DNA from: an uncultured bacterium
Lineage (GTDB): Bacteria > Actinomycetota > Coriobacteriia > Coriobacteriales > Atopobiaceae
DNA length: 55,362 nucleotides
Assembly: GCA_905214865.1 (NCBI GenBank)
Contig: CAJMNO010000013.1
Coordinates: 1-55,362 of the forward strand
Reading direction: 5' to 3'
Shown: positions 43,534-51,781 of the stretch, piece after piece
How the letters are laid out: every line of letters begins with the position of its first letter
Numbering within the stretch: the stretch's first letter is position 1
Notes under the pieces: generated by a model
The model's input: only the letters and a program-made list of their open reading frames with translations
What the model was told of the DNA's origin: nothing
Databases searched by the model: none
Program-made: the position numbers and the translations under genes

Positions 43534-44730
43534 CTACTTGGAGTGACGGCTCTTCACGTCGTCGATCGAGAGCGAGGTCGCCGCCTTGTTGAGCGCGTCG
43601 AAGTCGTCCTTCGCGAGCTCCTTGATCTCGTCATCCGTGTAAGGAGCCTCGTCGACGAAGTACTTCTTGTAGTTGGCGTAGTCCTCGGAGCTGGAGACGT
43701 AGACGTACGGGAACTTGATCTCCTTGCCGAACTCGCCCTCCTTGACCTTAAGCTTGCCGGTGCAGGCCTGGTAGGTGAGGATGAATGCGTACAGCGGGTC
43801 GCAGAAGTGGCCGCCGGACTCGGCGAAGATGCCGCCGGTCTTGAGCTGCTCCTCAAGGTCATCCAGGAAGTCGGTGGAGACGACGGAGATCTTGCCGGTC
43901 AGGCCCATGTTCTTGAGCTGGCCGATGGAGCCCACGAGCGGGTCGCCGCCGCCGCCGGCAACGATCAGGGCGTCCATGTCGGGGTAGGTGTTGACGAACT
44001 GCTCGGTGACCTTGGCGCCCTCGGCGGAGCTGGTGTTGGCGTAGACGGGGTCGGTCATCGTGGCCTTGTCATCGGGGTGCTGCTTGTTCCACTCGTCCAG
44101 GCCCTCCTTGTAGCCCTTCCAACGAAGCTGGAACGTTGCGTCGCCGACCGTCCAGCCCTCGAGGCAGATGTTGCGGGCACCGGTCTTGTTGGGGCCACCC
44201 TTCTCCAGGAGGAGGTTCATGAGCGTCTTGCCGTTGAGGACCTCGTCCTCGTGGACGGCGCCCACGTAGAACTTGGAGTTCTCGGCCGCCTTGTAGACGT
44301 CAGGCGAGCTCTCCTTGGAGATGATGCGGTAGAACTGAGTGACGTACATCTCGTTCTCGTTGCAGGTGTTGATGACGGAGGTCATCTCGGAATCTGCCGA
44401 GTTGCAGATGATCATGCCGTTGCAGCCAGCCGCAGCGAGGGTCTCGGCGGAGGCGGTGACCTGCTCGGAGACGTGGCCCTGGTCGACGAACTGGGTCTCG
44501 ACGCCCAGGATCTTGGCGGCCTTCTTCACGATGTCGGCCGAGAGCTTGCCCAGCGCGTCCGTGGAACTCCAGATGGAGACGCCGATCTTGACGTCGCTGC
44601 CACCCGCGGAGGAATCGGAGTCGGAACCCGAACCGCTGCCGCTGCAGGCGGAGAGCAGGGCTGCCGCGCCAAGGCCGGCACCAGTGACGCCGGAAAGCTT
44701 CAGGAAGCCACGCCTAGAAACATTGACCAT
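43534..44730 (-). CDS. Sugar-binding lipoprotein with a Tat-type signal
   Basis: A 398-aa extracellular substrate-binding protein of the periplasmic-binding-protein sugar class. The N-terminus reads MVNVSRRGFLKLSG, a near-perfect twin-arginine motif (SRRxFLK), followed by a hydrophobic stretch and lipobox LLSAC with Cys29 as the lipid anchor; a Gly/Ser/Asp linker follows. The sugar-binding core begins at KIGVSIWSSTD. ATG at 44730 has GGGAG 8 bases upstream. It heads the transporter operon. Substrate by context: L-arabinose or a related pentose. Confidence 0.9.
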   Translation of the reverse strand: MVNVSRRGFLKLSGVTGAGLGAAALLSACSGSGSGSDSDSSAGGSDVKIGVSIWSSTDALGKLSADIVKKAAKILGVETQFVDQGHVSEQVTASAETLAAAGCNGMIICNSADSEMTSVINTCNENEMYVTQFYRIISKESSPDVYKAAENSKFYVGAVHEDEVLNGKTLMNLLLEKGGPNKTGARNICLEGWTVGDATFQLRWKGYKEGLDEWNKQHPDDKATMTDPVYANTSSAEGAKVTEQFVNTYPDMDALIVAGGGGDPLVGSIGQLKNMGLTGKISVVSTDFLDDLEEQLKTGGIFAESGGHFCDPLYAFILTYQACTGKLKVKEGEFGKEIKFPYVYVSSSEDYANYKKYFVDEAPYTDDEIKELAKDDFDALNKAATSLSIDDVKSRHSK

Positions 44731-45333
44731 ACTAAATACTCCCTTCGAAACCCCTGTACCTTCGTTCATGCCTGGGACGCCGATGACGGCTCAATCTGAT
44801 GTGAGGAGATAAACGGTCTGTAATCGGTTTTTCTCTTTTGGACCACACTGTTTAGTAGATGTTTAGTTCTACCAACAAAAACCTTTGTGCCGTCCCTCTC
44901 CCAATCGTCATGTCCCGCCTTGGTGACCCTGTCGAGAATCGGTGGCATTTAACTGGTCTTATTGCCACCTCTCTTCCTCACAAACAGTTCTACTCCCGTT
45001 CAGATTGAGTTCGAATCTCCTCTCCCGTGAGTGGTTAGAAACATACGCTGAGCGGACTTTAGTTTGTTGATTTCTAAACACTTCAGCGGGGTATTCGTGC
45101 TGTAAATCAGCTAACGTTTTGTTTTGTTGTTTAGACAAACAATTCTGTTTGAATCCGTTGATGGGGCCTTTTTTCCCACGTGAGAGGCAAAGGGCATGCC
45201 GCAGCGTCGCGCGTCTCGTGTGGATGTTGGGAGGCGCGCACGGCAGCCGGCCCACGTCGATTACCTGAAACCTTTGCGCTGTAATATGGCTGCAACCAGC
45301 ATGTACGCAACCACTATCCCGCAAGGAGCACGC
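44731..45333. promoter_or_regulatory. AT-rich divergent control region, transporter / UPF0210
   Basis: 603 bp, AT-rich from about 44780 to 45180, with no convincing gene. Candidate operators are TTGTTT-AGAC-AAACAA at 45127-45142 (perfect 6-bp arms) and GTAGA-N8-TCTAC at 44855-44872, which overlaps two TGTTTAG boxes. A further TCTAAAC box lies near 45076. GTTTAG/CTAAAC is thus shared across the region, consistent with one LacI- or GntR-type sugar regulator. Confidence 0.5.
45282..45287 (+). promoter_or_regulatory. Candidate -10 box of the UPF0210 gene
   Basis: TAATAT lies 46 bases before the start codon. No good -35 box stands at the usual distance (TTACCT is at 15 bases, GATTAC at 17). Confidence 0.3.
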
Positions 45334-46698
45334 ATGGCCATCACCCCAGAAGAGGTCGCCGAGACCCTGAACATGGTCTCGCAGCAGAACCTCGACCTCA
45401 GGACCATCACCATGGGCATCTCGCTCTATGGGTGCGCTGACGAGGACATGGGACGGATGTGCACGAAGGTGTACGACCGAATCACCAAGACCGCAGAGAA
45501 CCTGGTTCCCGTGGCGACGCAGCTCGAGCGCGAGTACGGCATCCCCATCGCCAACAAGCGCGTCTCGGTGACGCCCATCGCCCAGATCGCCGCCGCCTGC
45601 CCCGACAAGGACCTGACCCCCATCGCCCACGCCATGGACAGGGCGGCCGAGTCCCTGGGCATCGACTTCATGGGCGGCTTCAGCGCCCTGGTCCAGAAGG
45701 GGATGGGCGATGCCGACCGTAGGCTCATCGACTCGATCCCCCAGGCGCTCGCCTCCACCACCAGGGTCTGCTCCAGCGTCAACGTCGCGAGCCTGAGGGC
45801 GGGCATCAACATGGACGCCGTGCTCCTTCTCGCCCAGAAGATGATCGACTGCGCTCGCCTGACCACCGACATCGACTGCTACGGCGCCGCAAAGCTCGTT
45901 GTGTTCAGCAACATGGTGGAGGACTCCCCCTTCATGGCGGGCGCCATCCACGGCTCGGGCGAGGCCGACGCCGTCATCAACGTGGGCGTCTCGGGCCCCG
46001 GCGTCATGGCCGCCGCCCTTCGCGACCTGCCCGAGGGGGCGGACCTCATGGAGGTCGCCGAGCGCATCAAGCAGACCGCGTTCAAGATCACGCGCGCGGG
46101 CGAGCTCATGAGCCGCGAGGCGGCGCGTCGCCTTGGTGCCGAGAAGGGCATCGTCGACCTGAGCCTGGCGCCCACTCCCGCCGCCGGTGACTCCGTGGCC
46201 GAGATCCTGGAGATCATCGGCGTCGGCGAGTGCGGCGGCCCCGGCACCACCTGCGCCCTCGCGCTGCTCAACGACTGCGTCAAGAAGGGCGGGGTCATGG
46301 CCAGCTCGAGCGTGGGCGGCCTCTCCGGCGCCTTCATCCCCGTGTCCGAGGACGCCGGCATGATCCGCGCCGCCGAGGACGGCGCACTCTCCATCGAGAA
46401 GCTCGAGGCCATGACCTGCGTGTGCTCGGTGGGGCTGGACATGATCGCCATCCCGGGCGACACGCCCGTCGAGGCGATTGCCGGCATCATCGCGGACGAG
46501 ATGGCCATCGGCGTGATCAACGCCAAGACCACGGCGGTGCGCCTGATTCCCGCCATCGGCAAGAGCGAGGGCGACATGCTCGAGTTTGGCGGGCTGTTTG
46601 GCTCCGCCCCCGTGATGCCCGTCAATCGCCATGCCGGGAGCGTCTTCGCCCATCGCGGCGGCCGCTTCCCCGCTCCCCTCAACTCGCTCAAGAACTAG
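45334..46698 (+). CDS. UPF0210 / DUF711 (PFL-family) protein
   Basis: A 454-aa cytoplasmic protein of the UPF0210 (DUF711) family, conserved in anaerobes and without an established function. Typical stretches are LDLRTITMGISLYGCAD, SALVQKGM, AGINMDAVLLLAQKM, GAIHGSGEADAVINVGVSGPGV, LSLAPTPAAGDSVAEILE and the C-terminal FGSAPVMPVNR. ATG at 45334 has AAGGAG 6 bases upstream. In many genomes the gene directly follows a small ACT-domain protein (UPF0237); no such gene lies beside it here. A terminator follows. Confidence 0.92.
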   Translation: MAITPEEVAETLNMVSQQNLDLRTITMGISLYGCADEDMGRMCTKVYDRITKTAENLVPVATQLEREYGIPIANKRVSVTPIAQIAAACPDKDLTPIAHAMDRAAESLGIDFMGGFSALVQKGMGDADRRLIDSIPQALASTTRVCSSVNVASLRAGINMDAVLLLAQKMIDCARLTTDIDCYGAAKLVVFSNMVEDSPFMAGAIHGSGEADAVINVGVSGPGVMAAALRDLPEGADLMEVAERIKQTAFKITRAGELMSREAARRLGAEKGIVDLSLAPTPAAGDSVAEILEIIGVGECGGPGTTCALALLNDCVKKGGVMASSSVGGLSGAFIPVSEDAGMIRAAEDGALSIEKLEAMTCVCSVGLDMIAIPGDTPVEAIAGIIADEMAIGVINAKTTAVRLIPAIGKSEGDMLEFGGLFGSAPVMPVNRHAGSVFAHRGGRFPAPLNSLKN

Positions 46699-46721
46699 CT
46701 TGTAGGGGCAACGATTGCCGA

Positions 46722-46758
46722 GCGCGGGCGACGGGATGTCCTGTCGCCCGCGCCTTTG
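46722..46758 (+). terminator. Terminator after UPF0210
   Basis: GCGCGGGCGAC pairs perfectly over 11 bp with GTCGCCCGCGC, followed by CTTTGTG. It lies 24 bases past the stop codon. Confidence 0.75.
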
Positions 46759-46921
46759 TGCCCCGGACAACTTCGAGGGACGGACTTCGCCTCGCCACCC
46801 ATCGCGAGGGGGCTAGCTCCAAAACCGGATGGCCCCAGGGGAGAAGAACTCAGAGAGTGGGAGAATCGCAGGCTCCACCCATGGCAGCGGTTTAATCCCG
46901 GACGGGGAGCCGCCATCCCGC

Positions 46922-47645
46922 TGGCAGCGCACTCCCCGCGTGAGTGCTTTCGTGGGCGGTCAGCCGTCGGAAGCCCAGGTCTCCACTTCACCAGCGCAGG
47001 TAACGGTCCCAAGGAATACGGGCAGTTCTCGTCGGCGGCAACAAGCGCATCGCGTGCGTACTCACGCGAGCGAGCCCCTGTCAAACGGGTTCCGTTCCCG
47101 CCCCGATGGGCGGCGGAAGCCCCGCGTGGGCGCTCACGTGGGGCGCCGTTTGCCACCACAGTTGGAACATTGATGCGATGACAACTGGGAAAACGGGACA
47201 AGGCCCGTCGCGGAAGCCTGGAGAAGCGCTCACGCTGACGACTTGCCGCCATGGTTCGATGTTTGGGAGGTTAGAGATTGTGCGCGACCTGGCGGATGGA
47301 CTCCGACGGCAGCGCACTCCTCGCGTGAGCGTTTTCGTGGGCGGTCAGCCGTCGGAAGCCCAGGTCCACCCTGCGTTCCCCCAGGTAGGAGGCTCTCGGG
47401 ATCCGCCTGTCTCCCAGCCTGTTGCAGACAACTCCCGACGTGAGCACTCACATCGGGATTCTTCTGCCAAATAGCCCACGCGCCGGGTTCGAATGGCAAC
47501 GAACGCCTGAAGTGAGCACTCATATCGGGAGTTGGCCGCCACGGTTGAAATGCTGATAGTTAAGCAGCTGGGAGGACGTGACCTCAAATCACCCTTCCGG
47601 CAGCAAACGCCAGGTGTGAGAACTCACGTCGGGAGTTTGCTGCCA
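46922..47645. repeat. Family-B 48-bp palindromes, cluster 3 (eight copies)
   Basis: Copies at 46922-46969, 47036-47083, 47111-47158, 47204-47251, 47307-47354, 47422-47469, 47494-47541 and 47598-47645. The first and fifth are decayed and share a roughly 63-bp direct repeat continuing into their right flank (TCAGCCGTCGGAAGCCCAGG). Copies at 47111 and 47494 are followed by the tail with GTTG...TTGAT or CTGAT and CA(A/G)CTGGG. The last copy pairs GGCAGCAAAC against GTTTGCTGCC. Confidence 0.87.
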
Positions 47646-47807
47646 GCTGGCGAGGAGGGGAAGCAGGGGCAGTGGCCGGCGCACGCGGATGAGCCAACTG
47701 GCCCGAAAGGCAGACAACCCGTCCCATTCTTAGCCCATCGACGCCTCACCGTGACCGTCGCGGTCCGGGACCCGAGGGGCTGGGACTGCGGTGGAGGGAT
47801 GTCCCGC

Positions 47808-48009
47808 GTCGGAAATCTCACGACGTGTGTACACGCGACGCGGGATTTTAGACAGATGGATCCTCTCGACGGAGTGGATGCCTAAAGTTGCGCCCCATGT
47901 GTGCACACGGGATGTGATTTCCGACAGTGGAGGAGCCTCCTCCCATCGGAGAACGGGCTTGACGCCAGAAAGTGCGTCCCATGTGTACACGCGGGACGCG
48001 CTTTCTGGC
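47808..48009. repeat. Family-A 46-bp palindromes, cluster 2 (three copies)
   Basis: Copies at 47808-47853, 47880-47925 and 47964-48009, all 46 bp. The last is nearly perfect: GCCAGAAAGTGCGTCCC against GGGACGCGCTTTCTGGC (one mismatch in 17) around ATGTGTACACGC. Confidence 0.88.
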
Positions 48010-48406
48010 AGCGGATGCAACCTCCCGCAGCCAGATGTCCCCTCCCGCGGTTGGCCGATTTCGGAGCCAGGGGACCGATAGCTTTCCTACGCGGAGGAGC
48101 CGCCGAGCCCGCGGGAGCCACGGCCCGCCCCATTCTTAGACCATCGATATCCCGACGAGCCGAGCGGCCCACTGGCTGCTGCCCCCCAAAGAAAGCGAGT
48201 CGACCCTCCTGGGACCGTGGGAGGGGGCATCGGCCCCGATGTCAGCGGTTCTCTCCCCCAGCGGAGCATTGCTGAAAGGCCATCAATCCGGTCTTTGATT
48301 ATTCTTGAGGCCATTGGGAAGACCGTGAGCGTATCGCAGGGACTCGGCAGGGAAAGCCAGGCAATGGACAGGCGAGAGGGACGTACCCCACATAGGAGGG
48401 AGGCAA

Positions 48407-48438
48407 CCCCCAGGCATCCATCGAGGGATGCCTGGGGG
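48407..48438. repeat. Perfect 13-bp hairpin upstream of the serine hydrolase
   Basis: CCCCCAGGCATCC pairs with GGATGCCTGGGGG over a 6-base loop. No T-run follows on either strand. It would lie inside the reading frame if the hydrolase began at ATG 48364, which argues for the later start at 48628 and for the hairpin being a leader element or terminator. Confidence 0.6.
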
Positions 48439-48627
48439 GAAGGCGAGGGCGGCCGTGGCAACGGGGATCGGTGCCCCGAGGCATCGACCCTCTCCCGCGC
48501 GCATGACCGCCACGACCGGGGCACCGGCTCGGAAGGCCCCAGAACGTCCCGACCCTCCGGGCGATCCGGCCAGCGCGGCGGAGCGACCCCTCCCCCTGGT
48601 GGGCGGCGCGGCGGAACCCGTCGGCAG

Positions 48628-49632
48628 ATGCCGCGACGCGGACGCAAGGGCTCCTCTCTCCTGCCGGACAACTATCGCGAGGTTGCCGTGGTATCCGTTG
48701 CGGCAGCCGTGGCGATCACGCTGGGACTGGGCGCGTTGGAGGGGCATGCCTCGCGGTCGGCCGACTCGGCGGCAAACTCTGACTCGAGCTCGGCTGCAGT
48801 CCAGGTGGACTCCGCGGCAGATGCCCGCACGGAGGCGGCGGAGACGCAGGGCCAGGCGGTTGGCTCCGGCACGCTGGAGGTCACCGGCATAGCGCGGGAC
48901 GGCTCCGCGCAGGAGGTGGCCAACCTTGAATCCGCCATCAGCGGCTTTGAGGGCAACGGGTGGTCGCTGGGCATCTACCTCGAGGACCTGGACGGCGAGA
49001 CGCGCGTCTCGTACAACGCCGAGTCGAGCTTCTACACGGCGAGCAGCATCAAGGGCCCCTACGTGTGTGCGCTGCTCCAGGAGCTGGTGGACACGGGCCA
49101 GGTGAGCTGGGAGGACGTGAGCGACCGCGTGACCCGCACCATCGTGGACTCGGACAACGACGCCTACGCGAGCCTGGTGGAGCAGTACGGCCAGGACTTC
49201 TTTGTGTCGTGGCTGGACGAGCACGACGTGTCGTTTGGCCCGTACGAGACGCGCCAGCAGTACATCGCCTGGAAGTATCCCCACAGCACGCCCCACCAGC
49301 TGGCCGAGGAGTGGGAGGCGGTCTACGCCTACCTGAGCAGCGGAGACGGGCACTCGTCGGACCTCGCCAGGCTGTTCCAGGCAAGGACCACCTCGCCCAT
49401 AGCGGACGCGCTGGGCGACCGGTACGTGACCTGGTCCAAGGCGGGCTGGTACCCCAAGGACGAGAACGCGATCTTTGGCAAGGCGGCAAACGACGCGGGG
49501 GTCGTGCTGGTGCCCGCTTCGCAGGGCGGCCCGTACATCGTGGTGGTGATGTCGACCGCCCCGGCAGAGCTGGACCAGCTCGAGCCCGTGATCTCGGCCC
49601 TCGACACGTTGGATGCGGCGGAGAGGGGCTAG
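48628..49632 (+). CDS. Membrane-anchored beta-lactamase-fold serine hydrolase
   Basis: A class A beta-lactamase-like serine hydrolase (334 aa with this start). A basic N-terminus, one transmembrane helix (about 20-37) and a Ser/Ala-rich linker lead to an extracellular domain with all three penicillin-recognising motifs: SxxK at Ser139-Lys142 (ASSIKG), SDN at 175-177 and KAG at 271-273 in place of KTG. No Glu166-type omega-loop is obvious, so it may act on cell-wall peptides, not antibiotics. The start is uncertain: ATG 48628 has a weak ribosome-binding site, while the in-frame ATG 48364 adds an 88-residue Arg/Gly-rich tail spanning a strong hairpin. Convergent with the efflux operon. Confidence 0.8.
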   Translation: MPRRGRKGSSLLPDNYREVAVVSVAAAVAITLGLGALEGHASRSADSAANSDSSSAAVQVDSAADARTEAAETQGQAVGSGTLEVTGIARDGSAQEVANLESAISGFEGNGWSLGIYLEDLDGETRVSYNAESSFYTASSIKGPYVCALLQELVDTGQVSWEDVSDRVTRTIVDSDNDAYASLVEQYGQDFFVSWLDEHDVSFGPYETRQQYIAWKYPHSTPHQLAEEWEAVYAYLSSGDGHSSDLARLFQARTTSPIADALGDRYVTWSKAGWYPKDENAIFGKAANDAGVVLVPASQGGPYIVVVMSTAPAELDQLEPVISALDTLDAAERG

Positions 49633-49708
49633 GCGAGCCAGTCGCCGGCGATCCCGTCGGGATGGGCAAAGACCCGGCTGCCTCGCGCCTCTCCCCCGCC
49701 GAGGCGAC

Positions 49709-49742
49709 GTGCCCCGCACCACCCGAGGGGGATGCGGGGCAC
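49709..49742. terminator. Bidirectional hairpin between convergent genes
   Basis: GTGCCCCGCA pairs perfectly with TGCGGGGCAC over a 14-base loop, between the serine hydrolase and MacB-type permease stops. It lacks a long T-run on either strand. Confidence 0.6.
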
Positions 49743-49768
49743 GCGGTTGAACCTCAAGCCTGGCGCGG

Positions 49769-51007
49769 CTACTGGTAGCGCAGCGCCTCGACCGGGTCGA
49801 GACGTGCCGCCCGCCGCGCGGGATAGTAGCCAAACAGCAGGCCCACGACCACGCAGATGCCCGTGGCGAGCAGGACGGCCTCGGGCGACACCGCCGGGAC
49901 GATCTTGGTGTCCCCCATGCCCAGCGAGCTGGTGGGGATGGCGAGCGCAAGCGCCCATGACCCGCCGTAGCCCAGCGCCACGCCCAGGACGCCGCCGATC
50001 ACGCTGATGGCGATCGACTCCGCGAGGAACTGCGCGGTGATGTCCCCCCTGGTGGCACCGAGGGCGCGACGGAGCCCGATCTCTCTAATCCTCTCCGTGA
50101 CGTTGGTGAGCATCATGTTCATGATGCCGATGCCGCCGACCAGAAGGGAGATGCCCGCGACCGCGCCCGCGAGGAGGCTGAAGGTGGACGAGAAGCTGTC
50201 AAGCTGGTCGATGATCGACTTCATGGTCTGCACCTGGACCGCGTCGCCCATGGAGTCGGACCCGTCGCCCGAGTCCTGCGAGGTGACGCCCAGGATGGAC
50301 TCCAGGCGCTCCTTGGTGCGCGTGGCAACCTGGTCCACGTCCACCCCCTCGTGCACGATGCCCGTGAGGGAGTCGTAGGTGAGCTGCCCGCCCATCCACA
50401 GGTTGGCGCACGTCTGGGCGGGGACCCACATCATGCCCTGCCCCTGGCCCATGCTGGAGTCCGTCTCCGCAATGCCGACGACGGTGAACTCGGCGGAGTC
50501 GAGCTTGAAGGTCTTCCCCACGGCGTCGTAGTCGGCGCTCCCAAAGATCTGACGCACGTCGTCCGTGGTGAGGACGCACACGTTGGCCCCCGAGCTCTCC
50601 TCGGATTCGCTCCACAGCCTGCCCGAGGTGACCTTGGCGCCCGAGCTGGTGACCGTGGACGCGGCACAGCCCATGGCGGTCATCTGGACGCTGCCGCCCT
50701 GGGTCTTCACGGTGCCGCCGCCATACGTGACGCCGTCCAGGCTCTCGTACTCGGGCATGGCGGAGCGGAGCGAGTCCACCTGCTGCTCGCTCAGCCCGCT
50801 GCCGTTGACGTAGATGCTGACGGTCCTGGCGGCATTGAGGCCCAGGCTGCCCACGAGCGCGTTTCGCATGCCCCCGATGAGCGAGGTCATGGAGATGACG
50901 GCAGCGATGCCGATGACGATGCCCAGCACGGTGAGCAGGGTCCTGCCACGGTTTGCCTCGAGCGAGCTGGTGGTCTCGCGCAACAGGTCGCGCATGGTCA
51001 TGGTCAT
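49769..51007 (-). CDS. MacB-type ABC transporter permease
   Basis: A 412-aa permease with four transmembrane helices. One helix near the N-terminus (TLLTVLGIVIGIAAVISM) is followed by a large extracellular MacB_PCD domain (about residues 45-270) and a C-terminal FtsX domain with three helices, including GIGIMNMMLTNVTERIREIGLRRALGATRGDI. The N-terminal MTMTMRDLLRETTSSLEANRGRT segment is typical. ATG at 51007 overlaps the ATPase stop as ATGA. Works with the ATPase and adaptor as a mechanotransmission-type exporter of peptides, lipids or drugs. Confidence 0.92.
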   Translation of the reverse strand: MTMTMRDLLRETTSSLEANRGRTLLTVLGIVIGIAAVISMTSLIGGMRNALVGSLGLNAARTVSIYVNGSGLSEQQVDSLRSAMPEYESLDGVTYGGGTVKTQGGSVQMTAMGCAASTVTSSGAKVTSGRLWSESEESSGANVCVLTTDDVRQIFGSADYDAVGKTFKLDSAEFTVVGIAETDSSMGQGQGMMWVPAQTCANLWMGGQLTYDSLTGIVHEGVDVDQVATRTKERLESILGVTSQDSGDGSDSMGDAVQVQTMKSIIDQLDSFSSTFSLLAGAVAGISLLVGGIGIMNMMLTNVTERIREIGLRRALGATRGDITAQFLAESIAISVIGGVLGVALGYGGSWALALAIPTSSLGMGDTKIVPAVSPEAVLLATGICVVVGLLFGYYPARRAARLDPVEALRYQ

Positions 51008-51780
51008 ACCGACGGCACCTCCCTCAGGCGCTTGGTGCGTCCCTCTCCCGTCGACGGGGGAGAGGAGAGCTGCCCCCACCCCTGGTCCACGCCCTCGTCG
51101 GGGGTGGAGGCGAGCCTGCCGTCCAGCATGTGGAGCGTGCGGTCCGCGCGGGCGGCGACGTGCGGGTCGTGCGTGATGAGGACGATGGTCTTGCCCTTGT
51201 CGCGAAGCCGGGCGAAGGTCTGCATGACCATCTCGCCCGTGGCGGAGTCGAGGTTGCCCGTGGGCTCGTCCGCAAGGATGATCGCGGGGTCCGCCACGAC
51301 GGCGCGGGCGATGGCGACGCGCTGCATCTGTCCGCCGGAGAGCTGGTTGGTCCTGTTGTCGTAGTGGTCCACGGGAAGCGAGACCTCGTGGAGGGCCCGG
51401 ACCGCGCGCTCCTCCCTCTCGCCGTACGGGACCCCCGCGAACACGAGCGGGAGCATCACGTTGCGCAGCACGGTGTAGGTGGGCAGCAGGTTGAACGACT
51501 GGAACACGAACCCGATGCGGCGGGCGCGCACGAACGAGAGCTCGTCGTCGGTGAGACGCGCCACGTCCAGGCCCTCCAGGTGATAGGTGCCGGTGGTGGG
51601 GGTGTCAAGGCAGCCGAGGATGTTCATGAGCGTGGACTTGCCCGAGCCGGACGGGCCCATGATCGCGAGGAACTCACCGCGCTCGACCGTGAGGGACACC
51701 CCCCTCAGCACGTGGTTGAGGCCCGCGGCGGTCTCGAAGATGCGGTGGACGCCGCGCAGCTCTATTACGGGGGCGGTCAT
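51004..51780 (-). CDS. MacB-type ABC transporter ATPase (LolD/MacB family)
   Basis: A 258-aa ATPase with Walker A GPSGSGKSTLMNILGCLD, Q-loop FVFQSFNLLPTYTV, signature LSGGQMQRVAIARA, Walker B AIILADEPTGNLDS and the switch His in VLITHD. The C-terminal 30 residues (after HMLDGRL) are a polar extension. ATG at 51780 starts 1 base after the adaptor stop, and its own stop overlaps the permease start, so the three genes are translationally coupled. Confidence 0.94.
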   Translation of the reverse strand: MTAPVIELRGVHRIFETAAGLNHVLRGVSLTVERGEFLAIMGPSGSGKSTLMNILGCLDTPTTGTYHLEGLDVARLTDDELSFVRARRIGFVFQSFNLLPTYTVLRNVMLPLVFAGVPYGEREERAVRALHEVSLPVDHYDNRTNQLSGGQMQRVAIARAVVADPAIILADEPTGNLDSATGEMVMQTFARLRDKGKTIVLITHDPHVAARADRTLHMLDGRLASTPDEGVDQGWGQLSSPPSTGEGRTKRLREVPSV

Positions 51781-51781
51781 G

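Larger units (their letters stand above)
46759..48627. other. Gene-free island 3, with family B and A repeats
   Basis: About 1.9 kb between UPF0210 and the serine hydrolase. It holds eight family-B palindromes (46922-47645), then a CCCATTCTTAG box (47723-47733), three family-A palindromes (47808-48009) and a second box (48128-48139). A strong 13-bp hairpin lies at 48407-48438 in the leader of the serine hydrolase. The order B, box, A, box suggests modular assembly. I call no gene. Confidence 0.65.

Noticed and set aside
44959..46770. 603-codon minus-strand open frame opposite UPF0210
   Set aside because: It is antisense to a well-conserved protein, contains low-complexity GC-driven residues and has no recognisable domain; a shadow of high third-position G+C.
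47791..48275. Short open frames over the family-A repeats with recurring peptide VYTRD or VHTRD
   Set aside because: The repeated peptides simply translate the repeated DNA, occur in several frames and both strands, and have no ribosome-binding sites.
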